DNA of 64,000 nt, taken from contig NC_045130.1 in NCBI RefSeq assembly GCF_007655135.1, positions 28,330,605-28,394,604 of the forward strand, given 5' to 3'. The stretch's first letter is position 1. Every line of letters starts with the position of its first letter. Both the position numbers and the translations under genes were made by a program. The notes beneath the pieces are model-generated. The model was not told where the DNA came from. It worked only from the letters and a program-made list of their open reading frames with translations, and searched no databases. Origin of the DNA: Punica granatum. Taxonomy: Eukaryota > Streptophyta > Magnoliopsida > Myrtales > Lythraceae. Shown one piece after another: positions 37,027-48,860 of this stretch.

Positions 37027-39461
37027 ACATCGGCGATCACAGCCGAATAGCGCGGGACTGAGGTCCAGTTGTCAAGCTCCTCGTTCTCCTGCGCGAGGCG
37101 GATGTGAACCCCTGAGGGAGTCTCCTCGGTGGCGGTGCACACGGCTGGCAGAGCGTCAGGCGCGTTGTCAGAATCCGAGGAAGGGTAGTCAAGAGTGTCA
37201 TCGACGATGTGCGGCGGTCCGGGGAAGAAATGGGAGAGCGGGAGGACCGTGATGCCCCTGTTGCCCCTGCGGGCTTCGACGATCTCGTAGCAGGAGGGGG
37301 AAGGGTATTCTTGTTCACTCTCGTCCTCCCCTAAGGTGCAAATGCTGATCATATTAATAGAGGGTCCTGAGCTCGACCCATGATCAGGGAGGGGATTGGC
37401 CTGCACATTCGGGGGCCTCACGGCATTGAACGAGAGCACCTTCGCATCGATCATCTCTTGGATTCTTTCACGTAACCTCCAGCAGTTATCCAAGGTATGC
37501 CTCGGCGCATCCTGATGATATTCACAACGCTTGCTCTGGTCTTGGACGGTTGGATCGAAGTTAGGGCCGGGCGCTATTGTTCCGATCTTGTCGCCAGCAC
37601 GGAGTTGCCGGTATATGTGGGAGAGCGGGGCCGGCAAGGGTGCGTACTGCCTGCGCGGTCGCGGTTGTCCTATGCTGCCCTGTTGACCTTGCGGGGGCGG
37701 GACCTGTTGTGTCGGCTGAGGAGCTCTTGAAGCCGGGGGTCTGTACTGTTGGGCTTGAGGTGGAGCGGGAGTATAATGGTGGACGACCGGTTGTGAGGCT
37801 GTATAGTAGATAGGTTGAGCAGAAGGTTGAGGCTGATAATGCGCCGCCGGCGAAGCGTAGGCGGTAATAGAAGGCGGTGCAGGCGTGAAATTCACCGAAT
37901 ACTGTTGAGATCCCGCATGCGTTGGATTAACGGCGTTAACCGAGACTTCTTTCCCTCTTCTTCCGCCGGAAGAGGTCGCCGCTGCAGGGGTCTTCTTCGA
38001 GAGCTCCTCTCCCCTTCCCTTCGTAGGGCCTTCAAGTCTCCCCAACTTGATGCCGAGGTCCACTTGTTTCCCGGCCATGATTATTTCCCAGAAAGTGGAC
38101 TTGTGGCCCATAAGGTGCGAGTAATAGACCCCTTTGAGGGTCCCATGGAACATCTGAATTTGCTGCGCCTCGCAAATTGGGGGGTAGTGTTTTGCCGCCT
38201 CCGATCGCCAATTCGTGGCGTATTCTTCGAATTTCTGTCCCTCCGCCATTTCCATCGTGCTCAACTCGAGGAAGGACGGAGGTGTCTCCATGTTGTACTG
38301 GTACTGCTCAACGAATCTCTTAGATAGTTCGGCCCAAGAAGGAATGTCATCGGCCTGGAGGGACATAAACCAATTCAGGGCAGGACCCGATAAACTCTCC
38401 TGGAAAGAGGCGACCACGAACTGCTCGTAGTCCCAATAGTTAAGCATCTTCGCGCGGTAATGGCGGAGGTGGTGTCGCGGGTCTTTAGTCCCATCATACT
38501 TTTGGAACTCGGGTACTTTAACCTTAGGGGGTAGCTGCATGCCGGGGAAGAGAGACGAATCCAGGTAGCTCGTGCTGTGGCGGGGGTCACTAGCCTGAAG
38601 GGCCCTGATGGTTTCCTCCATTTTCTTTATCCTCCTTTCCTGTTCAGTCTCTGCCTCAGGGAGGAAGTGTGTTGGTGGAGCAAAGGGTACCGCATGGATT
38701 GGCGTGCCCGGTTCTGGAAATGTGGTGTTTATGGGAGGTGGGGCTTGGTAGAGGAAGCCAATATGGGATTGTGGAGCTTGGGAAGGGAAATGTTCAGTCG
38801 TGTGTGCCGGTGCGTGGGTGGTCGGTGGTGGGACTGTGCATATCGGGGCCGAGGCCAACGTGGAGACAGGTGGGGGCACGGACATGGGCAGTCCTGATAT
38901 TGCCGTTGGTGGGAAAGGGGCGACCGCCGGAGCATCAGACGGTTGAGGGAAAGCGGGCGGTACTGGGAGATTGCTAACCGGATAGGTCGCCGGTATATGC
39001 GCTGTTGTTGGGGCGGGTGCATCTCCGCTCTCCTGAGCAAAGGTCGGCAAGACCCATGGATTTGGGTCGACCGTTGGCCCGTACCCCGGAGGCGGGGTAG
39101 AGCTTGACGAAGCACGGTTTGGGCCTTTGAGTAGGGCCATGAGCTCGGCCATGTTGGTGGCCATGTTAGCGGCTAGTTGATTGACTGTGCCCTCGAGCGC
39201 TGCAATGCGCGCATTATCATCGGGTATGGATGGCACTTGCACTGCTGGTGGTGGAACTCGAGGAAGAGGTGCCTCTGAATACGCTGGGGGTGTGCCTGAG
39301 GAAGCAGGTGGTGGAAGATGGGTAGAGGGAGCTCCATGATGTGTCAGTGGCACGCCTGCGGGGGTCAACGGTTGTGGCGCATGCATCGTTGGTGGTTGAG
39401 AATGAACCGGCGTCGGTGGTGTATTCTCCTCGAAGACAGCGAGTTGATTTTCTTCCGCCAT
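37023..39461 (-). CDS. gag: Gag polyprotein of the giant element
   Basis: 812 aa, one intact frame. The N-terminal 280 residues are Pro-rich, with two short helical or coiled-coil stretches (about 80-110 and 272-295). Residues about 310-460 are the Retrotrans_gag capsid domain (FQKYDGTKDPRHHLRHYRAKM, then GPALNWFMSL and RFVEQYQYNMET). A Pro/Gln-rich linker follows, then a C/H cluster near 645 (CEYHQDAPRHTLDNCWRLRE), probably a nucleic-acid-binding knuckle. No DTG/DSG aspartic-protease motif is present, although Ty3 gag-pro regions normally carry one. It would package element RNA in cytoplasmic particles. Its intactness beside a ruined pol is notable. Confidence 0.9.
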   Translation of the reverse strand: MAEENQLAVFEENTPPTPVHSQPPTMHAPQPLTPAGVPLTHHGAPSTHLPPPASSGTPPAYSEAPLPRVPPPAVQVPSIPDDNARIAALEGTVNQLAANMATNMAELMALLKGPNRASSSSTPPPGYGPTVDPNPWVLPTFAQESGDAPAPTTAHIPATYPVSNLPVPPAFPQPSDAPAVAPFPPTAISGLPMSVPPPVSTLASAPICTVPPPTTHAPAHTTEHFPSQAPQSHIGFLYQAPPPINTTFPEPGTPIHAVPFAPPTHFLPEAETEQERRIKKMEETIRALQASDPRHSTSYLDSSLFPGMQLPPKVKVPEFQKYDGTKDPRHHLRHYRAKMLNYWDYEQFVVASFQESLSGPALNWFMSLQADDIPSWAELSKRFVEQYQYNMETPPSFLELSTMEMAEGQKFEEYATNWRSEAAKHYPPICEAQQIQMFHGTLKGVYYSHLMGHKSTFWEIIMAGKQVDLGIKLGRLEGPTKGRGEELSKKTPAAATSSGGRRGKEVSVNAVNPTHAGSQQYSVNFTPAPPSITAYASPAAHYQPQPSAQPIYYTASQPVVHHYTPAPPQAQQYRPPASRAPQPTQQVPPPQGQQGSIGQPRPRRQYAPLPAPLSHIYRQLRAGDKIGTIAPGPNFDPTVQDQSKRCEYHQDAPRHTLDNCWRLRERIQEMIDAKVLSFNAVRPPNVQANPLPDHGSSSGPSINMISICTLGEDESEQEYPSPSCYEIVEARRGNRGITVLPLSHFFPGPPHIVDDTLDYPSSDSDNAPDALPAVCTATEETPSGVHIRLAQENEELDNWTSVPRYSAVIADV

Positions 39462-39773
39462 TCTTAACTGGAAGCGCGTGGGATACCGGTGCTGCGCCAG
39501 TTATAGTTACCTGTATTAACAAGTGTGTAAATATCTACGCAAACGAGTTACGTTCTAAAAATAAAACGTGTGACATAATAAATAAGAGGATGACGTGCAT
39601 GAGATGCATGGATTTGAAAACTAATGTTGTCACTCGCATTGATTCAAAAGGTTTCTAAGATACAATGCAATTAAAAACAAGCCCTAAATCGTTCTTTCAC
39701 CGCGCTCAGGGTGCGAGTGACTGTTGCCGTGGAGAGCACCGATTCAGGTGAGGGCCTGGTGGAGGCGTCTATC

Positions 39774-41264
39774 CTAAGGGGTGTGTGGACCTCCACGGGC
39801 TCTCTTCCTGAACCTCTCCAAGGCGACATTCGCTCGTGCCAGCTCCTGCTCGCACCTCTGCAGCTCGGCGCGGGCCTGGGCGAGCTCTCTCTGTAATTGT
39901 CGTTGATCCCCAAGCTGCTCGTCTTTCTCTGCGACTTCCCGACGAAGGTGATCTCTCTCGGCCCTGAGGTTAGCAAGCTCTGCTTGAATGGCCACGTTCG
40001 GGGTGAGAGACGCTCCCGTTGGTCCGTTATCTTCAGCTCGTGGAGAGTCGACGAGATCCTCGTGTGCTGTAGGACCCCACCGATAGAAACGGAGGACATA
40101 TTCCTCGGTAGCCTGGAAATCTTGTTCTTCAAGGGTTGGATGCTCGGGGAAATACGGACGCTCGATGACCACGGTTCGCCACGCGTCCAAAACCCGTTCG
40201 ATGTCTCTTTGGCGATCCACGGATATCTGATCCTCCCGCCAAGTGTGTTCGAATTTAGCCCGTGCCGTGTCCTCGGGGACTGTCTGCAGGTTGCCAAACT
40301 GCCTCATCACTCGTGCCGGAAAATATGTGGTGGACCCCGCATGACTCACGAGTGGTACTCCGTTAAAATCAGGGCACCTAAGGGCCGCGGGTCCGGGTGG
40401 CATCCACGCGGCTCGCCACTTAAAGCCCCTAGGTGGTATTTCGCGAAAAATCTTGATCCACTCGGAAACCTTGCGTTCTTCCACACGTATCAGAGATAAT
40501 AACTGCGAAATGATCGACCCCGAGCGACAGAAAAACAGGACTGGCCTCACGAGACCGAAGGGGTTTGCATGACTTTGAAGCCACATTTGTAAGAGAATTG
40601 GGGACCCTCTCAACCTACGTTCAGCTGTTCGTGTGATGCGGTCGAGGGACCGGATAGTCTCGGCCACTAGGCCTACCTCATACTCGCGGCCTCCGACCAC
40701 TTGGAGGACGACGCTAGCTAAAGTTGCGTCTATACGATCAGCTGCGCGAGGGAATAAAAGAGTCCCAAAAATCAAAAGTAAAACTGCATGACACAAATTC
40801 TTTTGGAAAAGATCCCCTCGGACCACGCGTGATTGTGAATCGATAAAACGGAGTAGTTTCGCAGTTATTATCTCTGTACCGCCGGAATATGCAAGTTCGG
40901 CCTGCAGCGAAGACCTTTGCACCCCGAGTAGGCGCGAAACTAGAACTGGTCGAGTAGTTTGGAAATTAGGCTCCATAATTCCGTGAGTGACTGTGGTCCG
41001 GCCGATGAGGGTCCTATACTCCTCAATAGTAGGCGCAAGCTCGGTGCCCTGGATGTTGAAGACGGCGTGTGATGGATCCTAAAACGTTACAGCAGCTCCG
41101 AGAAAATTCCAGTCTACCCGACGAGCGGACAACAGAGGTACATCTCCGACGAAGGTGGTGATGTAGTCCTGATCAATTCGGCGCAGGCTTATCCATATGC
41201 GGTTGATTTCGTCCAGTGGTGGTGTGATCCTGTCGAGGCGCGAAAAGGAGGCCGGGCGCGACAT
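39774..41264 (-). pseudogene. Extra ORF1 upstream of gag, one in-frame stop
   Basis: From ATG at 41264 (MSRPASFSRLDRI) to 39774, 496 codons in one frame, broken only by TAG at 41081-41079. The part after the stop is open for 400 codons from 40976. It has a hydrophobic helix-rich middle (HAVLLLIFGTLLFP) and a C-terminal coiled coil rich in Leu, Glu and Arg (about the last 75 residues), ending RKRARGG. An ORF before gag is a mark of Ogre-type elements; its function is not established. I recall similar plant proteins of the DUF7745 type, but this was not checked. Confidence 0.75.
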
Positions 41265-41823
41265 CCATTACCAAGATGAAAGGAAAATCGACTTAGGACT
41301 CATCAATGCGAGTGACACCCTAATTTTGAAAATTATATGATGTATGCATGCGGAAATGTAAATGCCCACGGCTTAATTGAATTACAAGGTGTATGTACAT
41401 GTCTCTCGAAATTGGAAAAGACTCAAATGGCGCGCAGGCCGACTCAATGGACTGTCGTTGAAGCCGAGTTGGATGATGGCATGAAGCTCCTGCAGAATGC
41501 ATGGTTTTAGTGCTACAGGGACCGTGCTACGTAAGGATGGGGGCTCTCGACTCAAGGGTGTTAATTCCTTGAAACCGAGCGGGATTCTTTTCAAGGCCTA
41601 AACGGCAGTCGAACTGCGCGCCGTACCCCTACTTCGAACCCCTATCTAACCTATGCTCCTATTACCGGTCGTGGGACGAGACCCATAGGTACCTAGAAAC
41701 TAGTATGATATGCAATGCATGTGCGGGAAATAAAAGTGCGTTAAGTAGATAAGCGGGAAATGCGGAAAGCGGTAAATAAACAAGCAAACAAAGTAAGCGG
41801 GAACGAGCCCGAACCCTCTAAGT
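41265..41823 (-). other. Element leader between primer site and ORF1
   Basis: No domain found. Short open frames only; this is expected to be the 5' untranslated/packaging region. Confidence 0.5.
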
Positions 41824-41842
41824 GTCCCTAGTGGAGTCGCCA
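41824..41842 (-). other. Primer binding site of the giant element
   Basis: On the minus strand the sequence 3 nt after the LTR is TGGCGACTCCACTAGGGAC. It begins with the TGG that pairs with a tRNA CCA end. Ogre elements are reported to use tRNA-Arg; a match to that tRNA is likely but was not checked. Confidence 0.7.
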
Positions 41843-41845
41843 AGC

Positions 41846-44800
41846 TGTGCGCACCCGAATTTAATCTCGTCGGGGCACGCGTACGCGCGCCTATGCAACG
41901 CGGCTTGGGAGTGTCCACCTTCCCGGGGACGCGCGACGGACGCATGTGAGAAGGAGTCGCCACTTGCCATTTTACGACCCGAAGGTTGAGGGCCGGCAAG
42001 TTACCTGGGTCTAGGGGTACAGGGTACACCTAATTGCTAAGGCATGTGGTCTACGAAACCCGAGGTTCCGAATTCGGGGGTTCTGTTACATGCGAGCCTA
42101 TATCTCGCATGCCCTATCGGTACTCTAGCTTGTCTAGGCTTGCCATTTTAATTTAATTACCACTTAATTAAGTTCCACTCATCTTACGCGTTTTGACACC
42201 GTAAATTCGAAGGAACACTCCGACCGTCCACTCTCCGACCGGGATTCTTACATGAATGAATGTACAATATAAATCATTACATTGTCCTCTCAAATAAATA
42301 AAATACAAGTTACAACAACTGAATCCCGGTCGAATTGCATTCGGTTATTATTCCACTCGTGCTCACTGTGTGGTTTGAAAGGACTGAAATTGAAATTAAG
42401 ATGCGCGCTCAGTGTTAGGGGAGTTGAACCCCGTAATCTACGATAGGGGCGTTGGACCCCCTATGAATCGTGCCCTAAAGGATCGGGCTCGATCCGCATA
42501 ACAAACAAGTGCAAGAATGTTAACAAGTGGACATAAATAAATAAACAATGGGATCTTGTTATTGCCGAATTTACGTGAATTAACCAATTATTAACCGGGG
42601 TATCTTGGCATACAAATCCTACCCTAAAGCAAACAAAGTAGGTACAAGGTGTGAATCGATCAAGGATCGCATCGGGAAGGTATTTCGCATTTGGCATTAT
42701 TTTATGAGGACCTGACGTACGTGATGTCTGTTGTCACGCCTTGTGTTTGTGGGTTGCTTTTAGAATTGTTCTATGTTGTGACACTACGGTTGTTACAGGT
42801 TATTACCGAACATTGATCCCGCCCGTACATCCTAAAACCTAGTGCCTATCCCACTGTTGCCCATTTTGTCTTAGCCAAGTATGCAATTAATCCGGTATCT
42901 GTATTTTGAGCCAATCCACCCGAACTAACTACCCGAGGCTATGCTAGAATAACAAAAACTCATCGGTCGGATAGGGCGGGCTATGCAGATGAACCTGCGC
43001 CTAGATAGGTAGCCCATCTCTATCCTGATACCGTGATGTTTCTCTTATTCTAACCCTAGGGGTGTCGCTAAGTTGCAAATAGACGATTTTGCCCTTGAGG
43101 TAAAAATTATTTTCCGGAAAGAGTGATTACGCGGTGCGGGCCACCTCGGCCTGTGACCGGCGCTAACCGATCCCCTGGACCTTCCAGGGTTGTCAAGAAC
43201 CCTAAAAGAGTCAAAAGATCGGTTAATCTATCCGGAAGTGATCTTAGAAAAACTTCCACGTCCTGACCTGAGTTTCCTGAAATCAGGTGAGGCCTCGAGT
43301 CGAGACGCGCAAGTCCTTCCTAGACATCCATGTCACATCGAACCACGTGTCTCGAGTTTTATTAAATTTGCAAGTTTTGAAAAGGGCACCAACGCATGTT
43401 TGCAACCTATCAACGCGTGTTACCGATTTATTATCAATTCGTGCAAAATTATTAGGGCCAAGTGTTTTAATTAATCGTGTGAACGTCCCAATTACCCGTT
43501 AGTGGAATTGTTGATTAAATTAATTAATGTTTTTGCCAAATGCTCTGAATATACGGGTTTCAGACCGTCGAGCCGATCATTGATAGATCGTCCGATGCGA
43601 ATCCTAATTCCCAACTATCTTGGGATTAAAAAATTGATTTTAGGTCTAGTTTACATGATTAATCCGATTCATGCAAGGTTTCGATTAAAACGAGAAAATA
43701 AATCATTTAAACACGAATCAGGAGCACATTATCACGTCAAGCACAACAAACATGCAATTTTACACAATCGGTGCCGCCATGATAATGATAAACACATACA
43801 AGCATACGCAAACATAATGTTGATAGAATTGATAAAACGACACCGATTCATGGGAGCAAAAAATCATGCAAATGGCACACATCATTACGTTGTATACAAA
43901 TAATTACAAGAACAAAATATTTAAATGGGGCACACACGTTGTCGATCGGGTATCCAAGTAGATAGGGGTTGGATATTTTTAGAAAATGCCCAGGGACTTA
44001 TTTGAACGACTTTTAAAAAGCAGGGACTGATTTGAAAATTCGGATAAAGTTTCGGGGATTGATTTGGAAATTCTAGAAAATTGGGGACTGTGTAAGAATT
44101 ATTGAAAATGTCCCAGGACTCCTTTGAAACGAATTTGAAAGTTCGGGCTGATCTGAAAAGTGAAAAAATGTCCCAAGGACTGAACTGAAACGACACGAAA
44201 AGTTCCGGAACTGATTTAGAAAATTCTGAAAATTTTAAGGACTGATCAGGAAATATTAAAATGGCCAGGACTTGACTGGAAATAGTTTTAAAATTCGGGG
44301 CAGATCTGAAAGAGGCAAAAATGACCCCGGGACTAAACTGAAACGACTTGAAAAGTTCCTTGGAGTGCTTGAAAAATTCCGAAAAATTCAAGGACTGAAT
44401 GGGAAATGGTACAAATGACTGGGACTTGGCTGAAAAGAATTTTAAAATTTGGGGCGGATCTGGAAAAATAAAAATGCGTCCTCTGGACTGAAATGAGACA
44501 AAATGAAAAGTTCGTAAAATTGAGTTCGGAACGAATTCGATCACCCACACGAGTCAATAACGCTCATTTCACATCATATTCATCAAGCAAACATTAATAT
44601 TCAGAAATGGAGCCCTAATCATGCCACTAAGTCAAGAATTTACCTAGTTCGGGAAGTTGAGGGATGATTCTATAAATAAAAAAATAAAAAAGATTAAAAA
44701 TAATGCTGGACGAGTTGGGCCGGGCCGTGACGGGCCAAGACCCGGTGGTGTGGGCTGGGCCGGAATGGGCCGAGTGGGCCGAATTGAGTCGGACGCGGGC

Positions 44801-46109
44801 TGGGGCCGCTGCTGGACTGGGCCGTCCGCTGCTGGACTGGACCGGCTCTGCTGGACCGGGCTGCTAGTTGGGCTACGGGGCGACTCGCCTATTCAACCCG
44901 AAAGAAAAGAAATTGACCCGGTTAGCAGGACACGAAGTTCAGAGGGAGAGGGGAGGCGGTTGGGCGGTCGAGCTGAGGGCGTCGTGGAGCAGTGGCACCG
45001 GGGAGTTGAGGGCCGTGAGTTCGAGTGCCCGAAAATTCGAGCCGTCGGCCGAGGTGTGTGCTGGGGGCGAGCGAGAGAGTCGGAGCCGAAGGCAAAAAGG
45101 AGTGGATTCCGGGCTGGGGTGTCCGGACCGCGGGAGCTGAGGGCGAATGGAAGCTGCGGGATCAGGAGATGGGTGAGAGAGAACTGAGGGAAAATTTCTT
45201 GGTGAGCTCAGGGAGCCGAGTTGCGGGTGTTTCGGGATCGGGAAGCTGTGGGCGTCCGGACCGAACGAGCTCCGGGTTTCCGAGAAAATCAGCGAGCTCC
45301 GGGAGAATGTGTGAACTCAAAGCCGAATCCAACTCGAGCTGAGGGTTTTTCGTTTTTTTTTTTTTTTGCTGGAGAGTGTCGGCGAGCTCCCGGTTTTTTT
45401 CCGAGAGAATTCGTGAGCTGCGAGAGACCGTCCGAGAGTTCCCCTCTTTTTTCTTTTGAAAAACCGAGCGAAAGAGAGAGAGAGAGAGATGGCGTTTTCG
45501 TGTCGGAAATCGTTGGCGTGTGCAGAGAAGTCGAGTGCGCAGAGGAGTTGGCGTGCGGCAGAGGGAGGTCAGGCTCGGGTTCAATCGGCGCCGGGGGGAC
45601 GAGCAGCAGAAAAAAAGAAAAAAAAAGAAGAAGAAAAGAAGAGGAAAGCTGAAAGGAAGAAGAAGAACAGGGGCCTGGGGGGTTGTCGAGTCAACGGTCA
45701 GAAGTCAGACGACTTCTGACCGGTTCAAACCACTTTTTTTTTTTTTTTTTGAATTCGACGCGCGTACAAAATTGAAAATTCTGCCTTCTTGATCAGATGT
45801 CGGAAAAATAATTCGAGACCATCATTGTGCTCAGAAAAATTCGTTGATCAATATTATGCGATAAAATTATTTTCAATCTCGAATTTTGTCCCAGATTTTG
45901 AAAATTGACGTCGATGTACGCGAGACCGAAAACATTTCAAATAGTATTATTTTTTGAAAAATCATAAGATTAGTGTTAAATTAGGCAAATTTGTTAGTTT
46001 CAAAAAAGTCGTGAATACTCGAGTAATTAATCGGAAATACTTCCCTCACGAGTGGCAAAATGACGATTTTGCCCCTCTAGAGTCGGTGGGCCAAAATTGG
46101 GTGCTGACA
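41846..46109 (-). repeat. Right LTR (element 5' LTR), 4264 bp
   Basis: Near-identical partner of 27833-32096. Differences cluster in the first 650 bp of the plus-strand reading and include several C/T pairs such as CACGTG against CATGTG, as expected from cytosine-methylation decay. Confidence 0.93.
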
Positions 46110-46304
46110 GCCACTCTCTACAAGTTCTACAACACCTCCGTAGGCAAAAACTCAGGATATCCAGACGCAGACACAGTTTATGGGTAATTCATGTGCCTAA
46201 ACTATGGTCCGAATGAGCCGTGCCACAGCTGCACCTTAAAGGCCACGGAGGACATAGTCGTGAACTGTCCCAACACATCAGAGGCAATCATTTGGGAGGA
46301 AATT

Positions 46305-46746
46305 TGACGCAATGGAACTAATTGTAATCTATTGAGTCGCACACGAATATCAGAAGACAATCTTCTATCACTTGTTGATTCTACGAATACCAAGGAATAT
46401 GCATCAAACTCGAATCAAATCCGAGATTGGGCGAAAGAGCACGGTAGCTCCAAAACTTTATTGATAATCCGAAAAAAAATGTCTTCCACCCTTGGTTGTA
46501 TAAAACTAAAATAGAATTAAAAAAGCCTAAATTGCACGAAAAACATAAATTTTCTTAAAGATTACAAAACACCCTAATAATAGTAAAATGCCTGTTTGAG
46601 GTCCTAAACGATGAAATTTGCCTTAAATCTCGTCATTTCACGGCCCAAGGCGTGAGTTTTGCCCCCAAGGCCGTTTCCCTTGACATAGGGTTGTCAGAAC
46701 CTGTTTTTTTTCTAGGTACTAACTTACCGCTTCTTCTACCGCATCA
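46305..46746. mobile_element. Solo-LTR-like element, copy 2 (TSD AAATT/AAATC)
   Basis: Starts TGACGCAATGG and ends CCGCATCA, 442 bp, with AAATT before (46300-46304) and AAATC after (46747-46751). Joining the flanks restores a DUF26 reading (WEEICQLR) in CRK1, which confirms the insertion point. Homologous to 9546-9965 along its full length. Confidence 0.8.
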
Positions 46747-47197
46747 AAATCTGCCAACTTCGAATTTCCCGTGACAACTTCTCGGGGAAGTTAGGGTTGC
46801 CCCAACAAAACCGGTGGAAGAAGAACCCTAAGGATATCTCGGATCCGGACCGGCTCAGTTCGCTTGTGAACAAGACCCTTTAATGACTTGGCCAGGAAAG
46901 CAGTTTTCGGTCCTGGGTATTAGAATATATTTCGGTATCTTGAAAATATTCTTACCTTGTATAGCACATTATGTATCGGGACGCCGTTATTGTATCTTTC
47001 TTAACTATATATATGAGATATACCGACCCTAATTGGGTCACGGCCAATATTATTCATATGGTATTAGAGCACTAGGTTTTCTTTTCTTCTCCTGGCCGCC
47101 GCACCTACCCTACCTTGTCTTCGTCTTTTCCTTCTTCTTTTCGTTCAAAACCTCTGTCATCCCCTTTAATATTTTTTTCTTCTTTCCAGTGTTCATC

Positions 47198-48240
47198 ATG
47201 TCTAATGACACTGACACATCAAGTCAGACCATTGACCCACCTGCCCCAGTTACTGTTCATCTTCCCCAAATTACCTCCCCTGTTCTTCCGTCCTCTTCTC
47301 CCAGTTATTGTTCATCTTCCCCAAATTACCTCCCTTGTTCTTCCGTCCTCTTCTAACCTATTTTCTGCCTCCATTACAGCGCCAAACATCACCAATCTTG
47401 TTCACGTCCAACTCAACAATTCAAATTACATTGTCTGGAAAACACTCTTCTCTACTTTCCTGAAATCCCACGATCTATTCGGCCTCGTTGACGGAAGCAA
47501 ACCATGTCCCGACCCGACATACCTGACATATTCATCTTGTTGTCGGCTAGATCAGAATGTTCGATCATGGCTATTCTCCACACTCTCTGAATAACTGCTG
47601 GAGGAGGTCCACGACCTGGGCACAACAAAGCAAGTATGGGATGGCCTTCATAACCTCTTTGTTGAACGATCCCGGGTCATGTATTGGGATATCAAGGTCG
47701 AACTGACCCGCATGAAACTGGAGGACCAAGGGGTTGAGAAGTACCTCCACAACTGCAAGCTCCTTGCTGATCAACTAAAGGAGATCGGCAAACCCATCGA
47801 CGATGAGGATCTCATTACTTTTGCTATAGCTGGCCTTCCTCGTGAATACGAGTATTTTATCACTGCTAATGCCAATGATCCTAGCCCCATCTCATTCGAT
47901 GTTTTTCGCAACAAACTATTATTTCATGAAAGCAGGGTCCGAAAATTCTTTCCTGCTCCCTCTCCAGCGGCCACCACAGCTCTGCAGGTCTCCATGCAGT
48001 CTGAAGGACGGGGTGGAGGTTGTGGCCAGCACCAAAATAATAACCGAGGCGGAAAATTGAACTGAGTGGGTGGCAGAGGCAGTAGCCAATTCAATGGCAG
48101 TGGATCTTGGAGTAAACAATTCTATGGCCGAGGCAATGCTAGTCGTGGATTCAATTCTGGTGCACGTGGGGCCCCTGTTGCAATTGCTTATGGCCGTGGA
48201 CAACCGAGCTAACTCCCACACTCGATAAGGTCCTCAGGTA
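47198..48240 (+). pseudogene. gag: Copia gag remnant with zinc knuckle
   Basis: The start at 47198 (MSNDTDTSSQT) is followed by a 55 bp tandem duplication (47245-47354) that breaks the frame. The conserved UBN2-type gag follows (NITNLVHVQLNNSNYIVWK), has a TAA at 47590-47592, and resumes with LEEVHDLGTTKQVWDGL and FAIAGLPREYEYF. There is another stop near 48063 before a Gly/Arg/Asn-rich stretch. A C-x2-C-x4-H-x4-C knuckle (CQLCNIAGHTAIQC) lies at about 48292-48333. Not functional. Confidence 0.85.
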
Positions 48241-48499
48241 ATTCTCTTTCAGTCAGTGATGGGATACTAGGACATGCTCTTGCTGTCATGGTCTGTCAAC
48301 TATGCAATATTGCTGGGCATACTGCCATCCAATGCCTTGATTACTACAACCAATATCAGTCTCATACTTTTCCTAAGTCTCTTGCTGCCACACGGATGCC
48401 GATTGGGCTGGCTGCCCGGACACCAGACGATCGACAACGGGCTATGCAGTATTTGTTGGACCAAATCTCATCTCCTGGCGCTCCAAGAAACAGCCTACG

Positions 48500-48860
48500 G
48501 CGTCTAAAAGCTCGATAGAGGCTGAATATCGAGCCCTAGCTTATGCTGTAGCAGAAACGCTCTGGCTTCGTCAACTTATTCAGGACATTGGCCGTCACTC
48601 TCCGAGCCCCATCATTGCATGTTGTGATAATATAAGTGCTACTTACCTTGCAGCAAATCCAATTCAACATCAACGCTCTAAGCACATAGCAGTGGACTAT
48701 CATTAGTGTGTGAGCGGCTTCAACGTTGAGATCTCCTTGTACGCTACATTCCGACATCCAGTTAGCTGGCTAACATCCTCATTAAAAATTTGTCGATGTC
48801 CCTATTTCAATCTCATTGTCGCAATCTGTCTGTGTCTACGCCCCCAACAGATTGAGGGGG
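48500..48860 (+). pseudogene. Copia RNase H C-terminal remnant
   Basis: [20 protein letters not shown], then [18 protein letters not shown] and SKHIAVDYH match the end of Copia RNase H. It is joined directly to the gag region after a short stretch, and contains stops near 48706 and 48770. Confidence 0.85.

Larger units (their letters stand above)
27828..46114 (-). mobile_element. Giant Tat/Ogre-like Ty3-gypsy element, TSD GCCAC
   Basis: The element is 27833-46109 (18277 bp), with GCCAC at 27828-27832 and 46110-46114. Its genes read on the minus strand, so its own order is LTR (right), primer site, extra ORF1, gag, short putative intron, RT with two RNase H domains, repeat-rich 3' region, LTR (left). 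An extra ORF before gag, the second RNase H, an intron between gag and pol, very long LTRs and tandem repeats in the 3' region are hallmarks of the Tat/Ogre lineage. I find no protease or integrase. It sits inside the DUF26-1 exon of CRK1. Confidence 0.93.

Noticed and set aside
37037..39522. Plus-strand frames up to 170 codons opposite gag
   Set aside because: Antisense shadows of the long minus-strand gag frame, with no domains.
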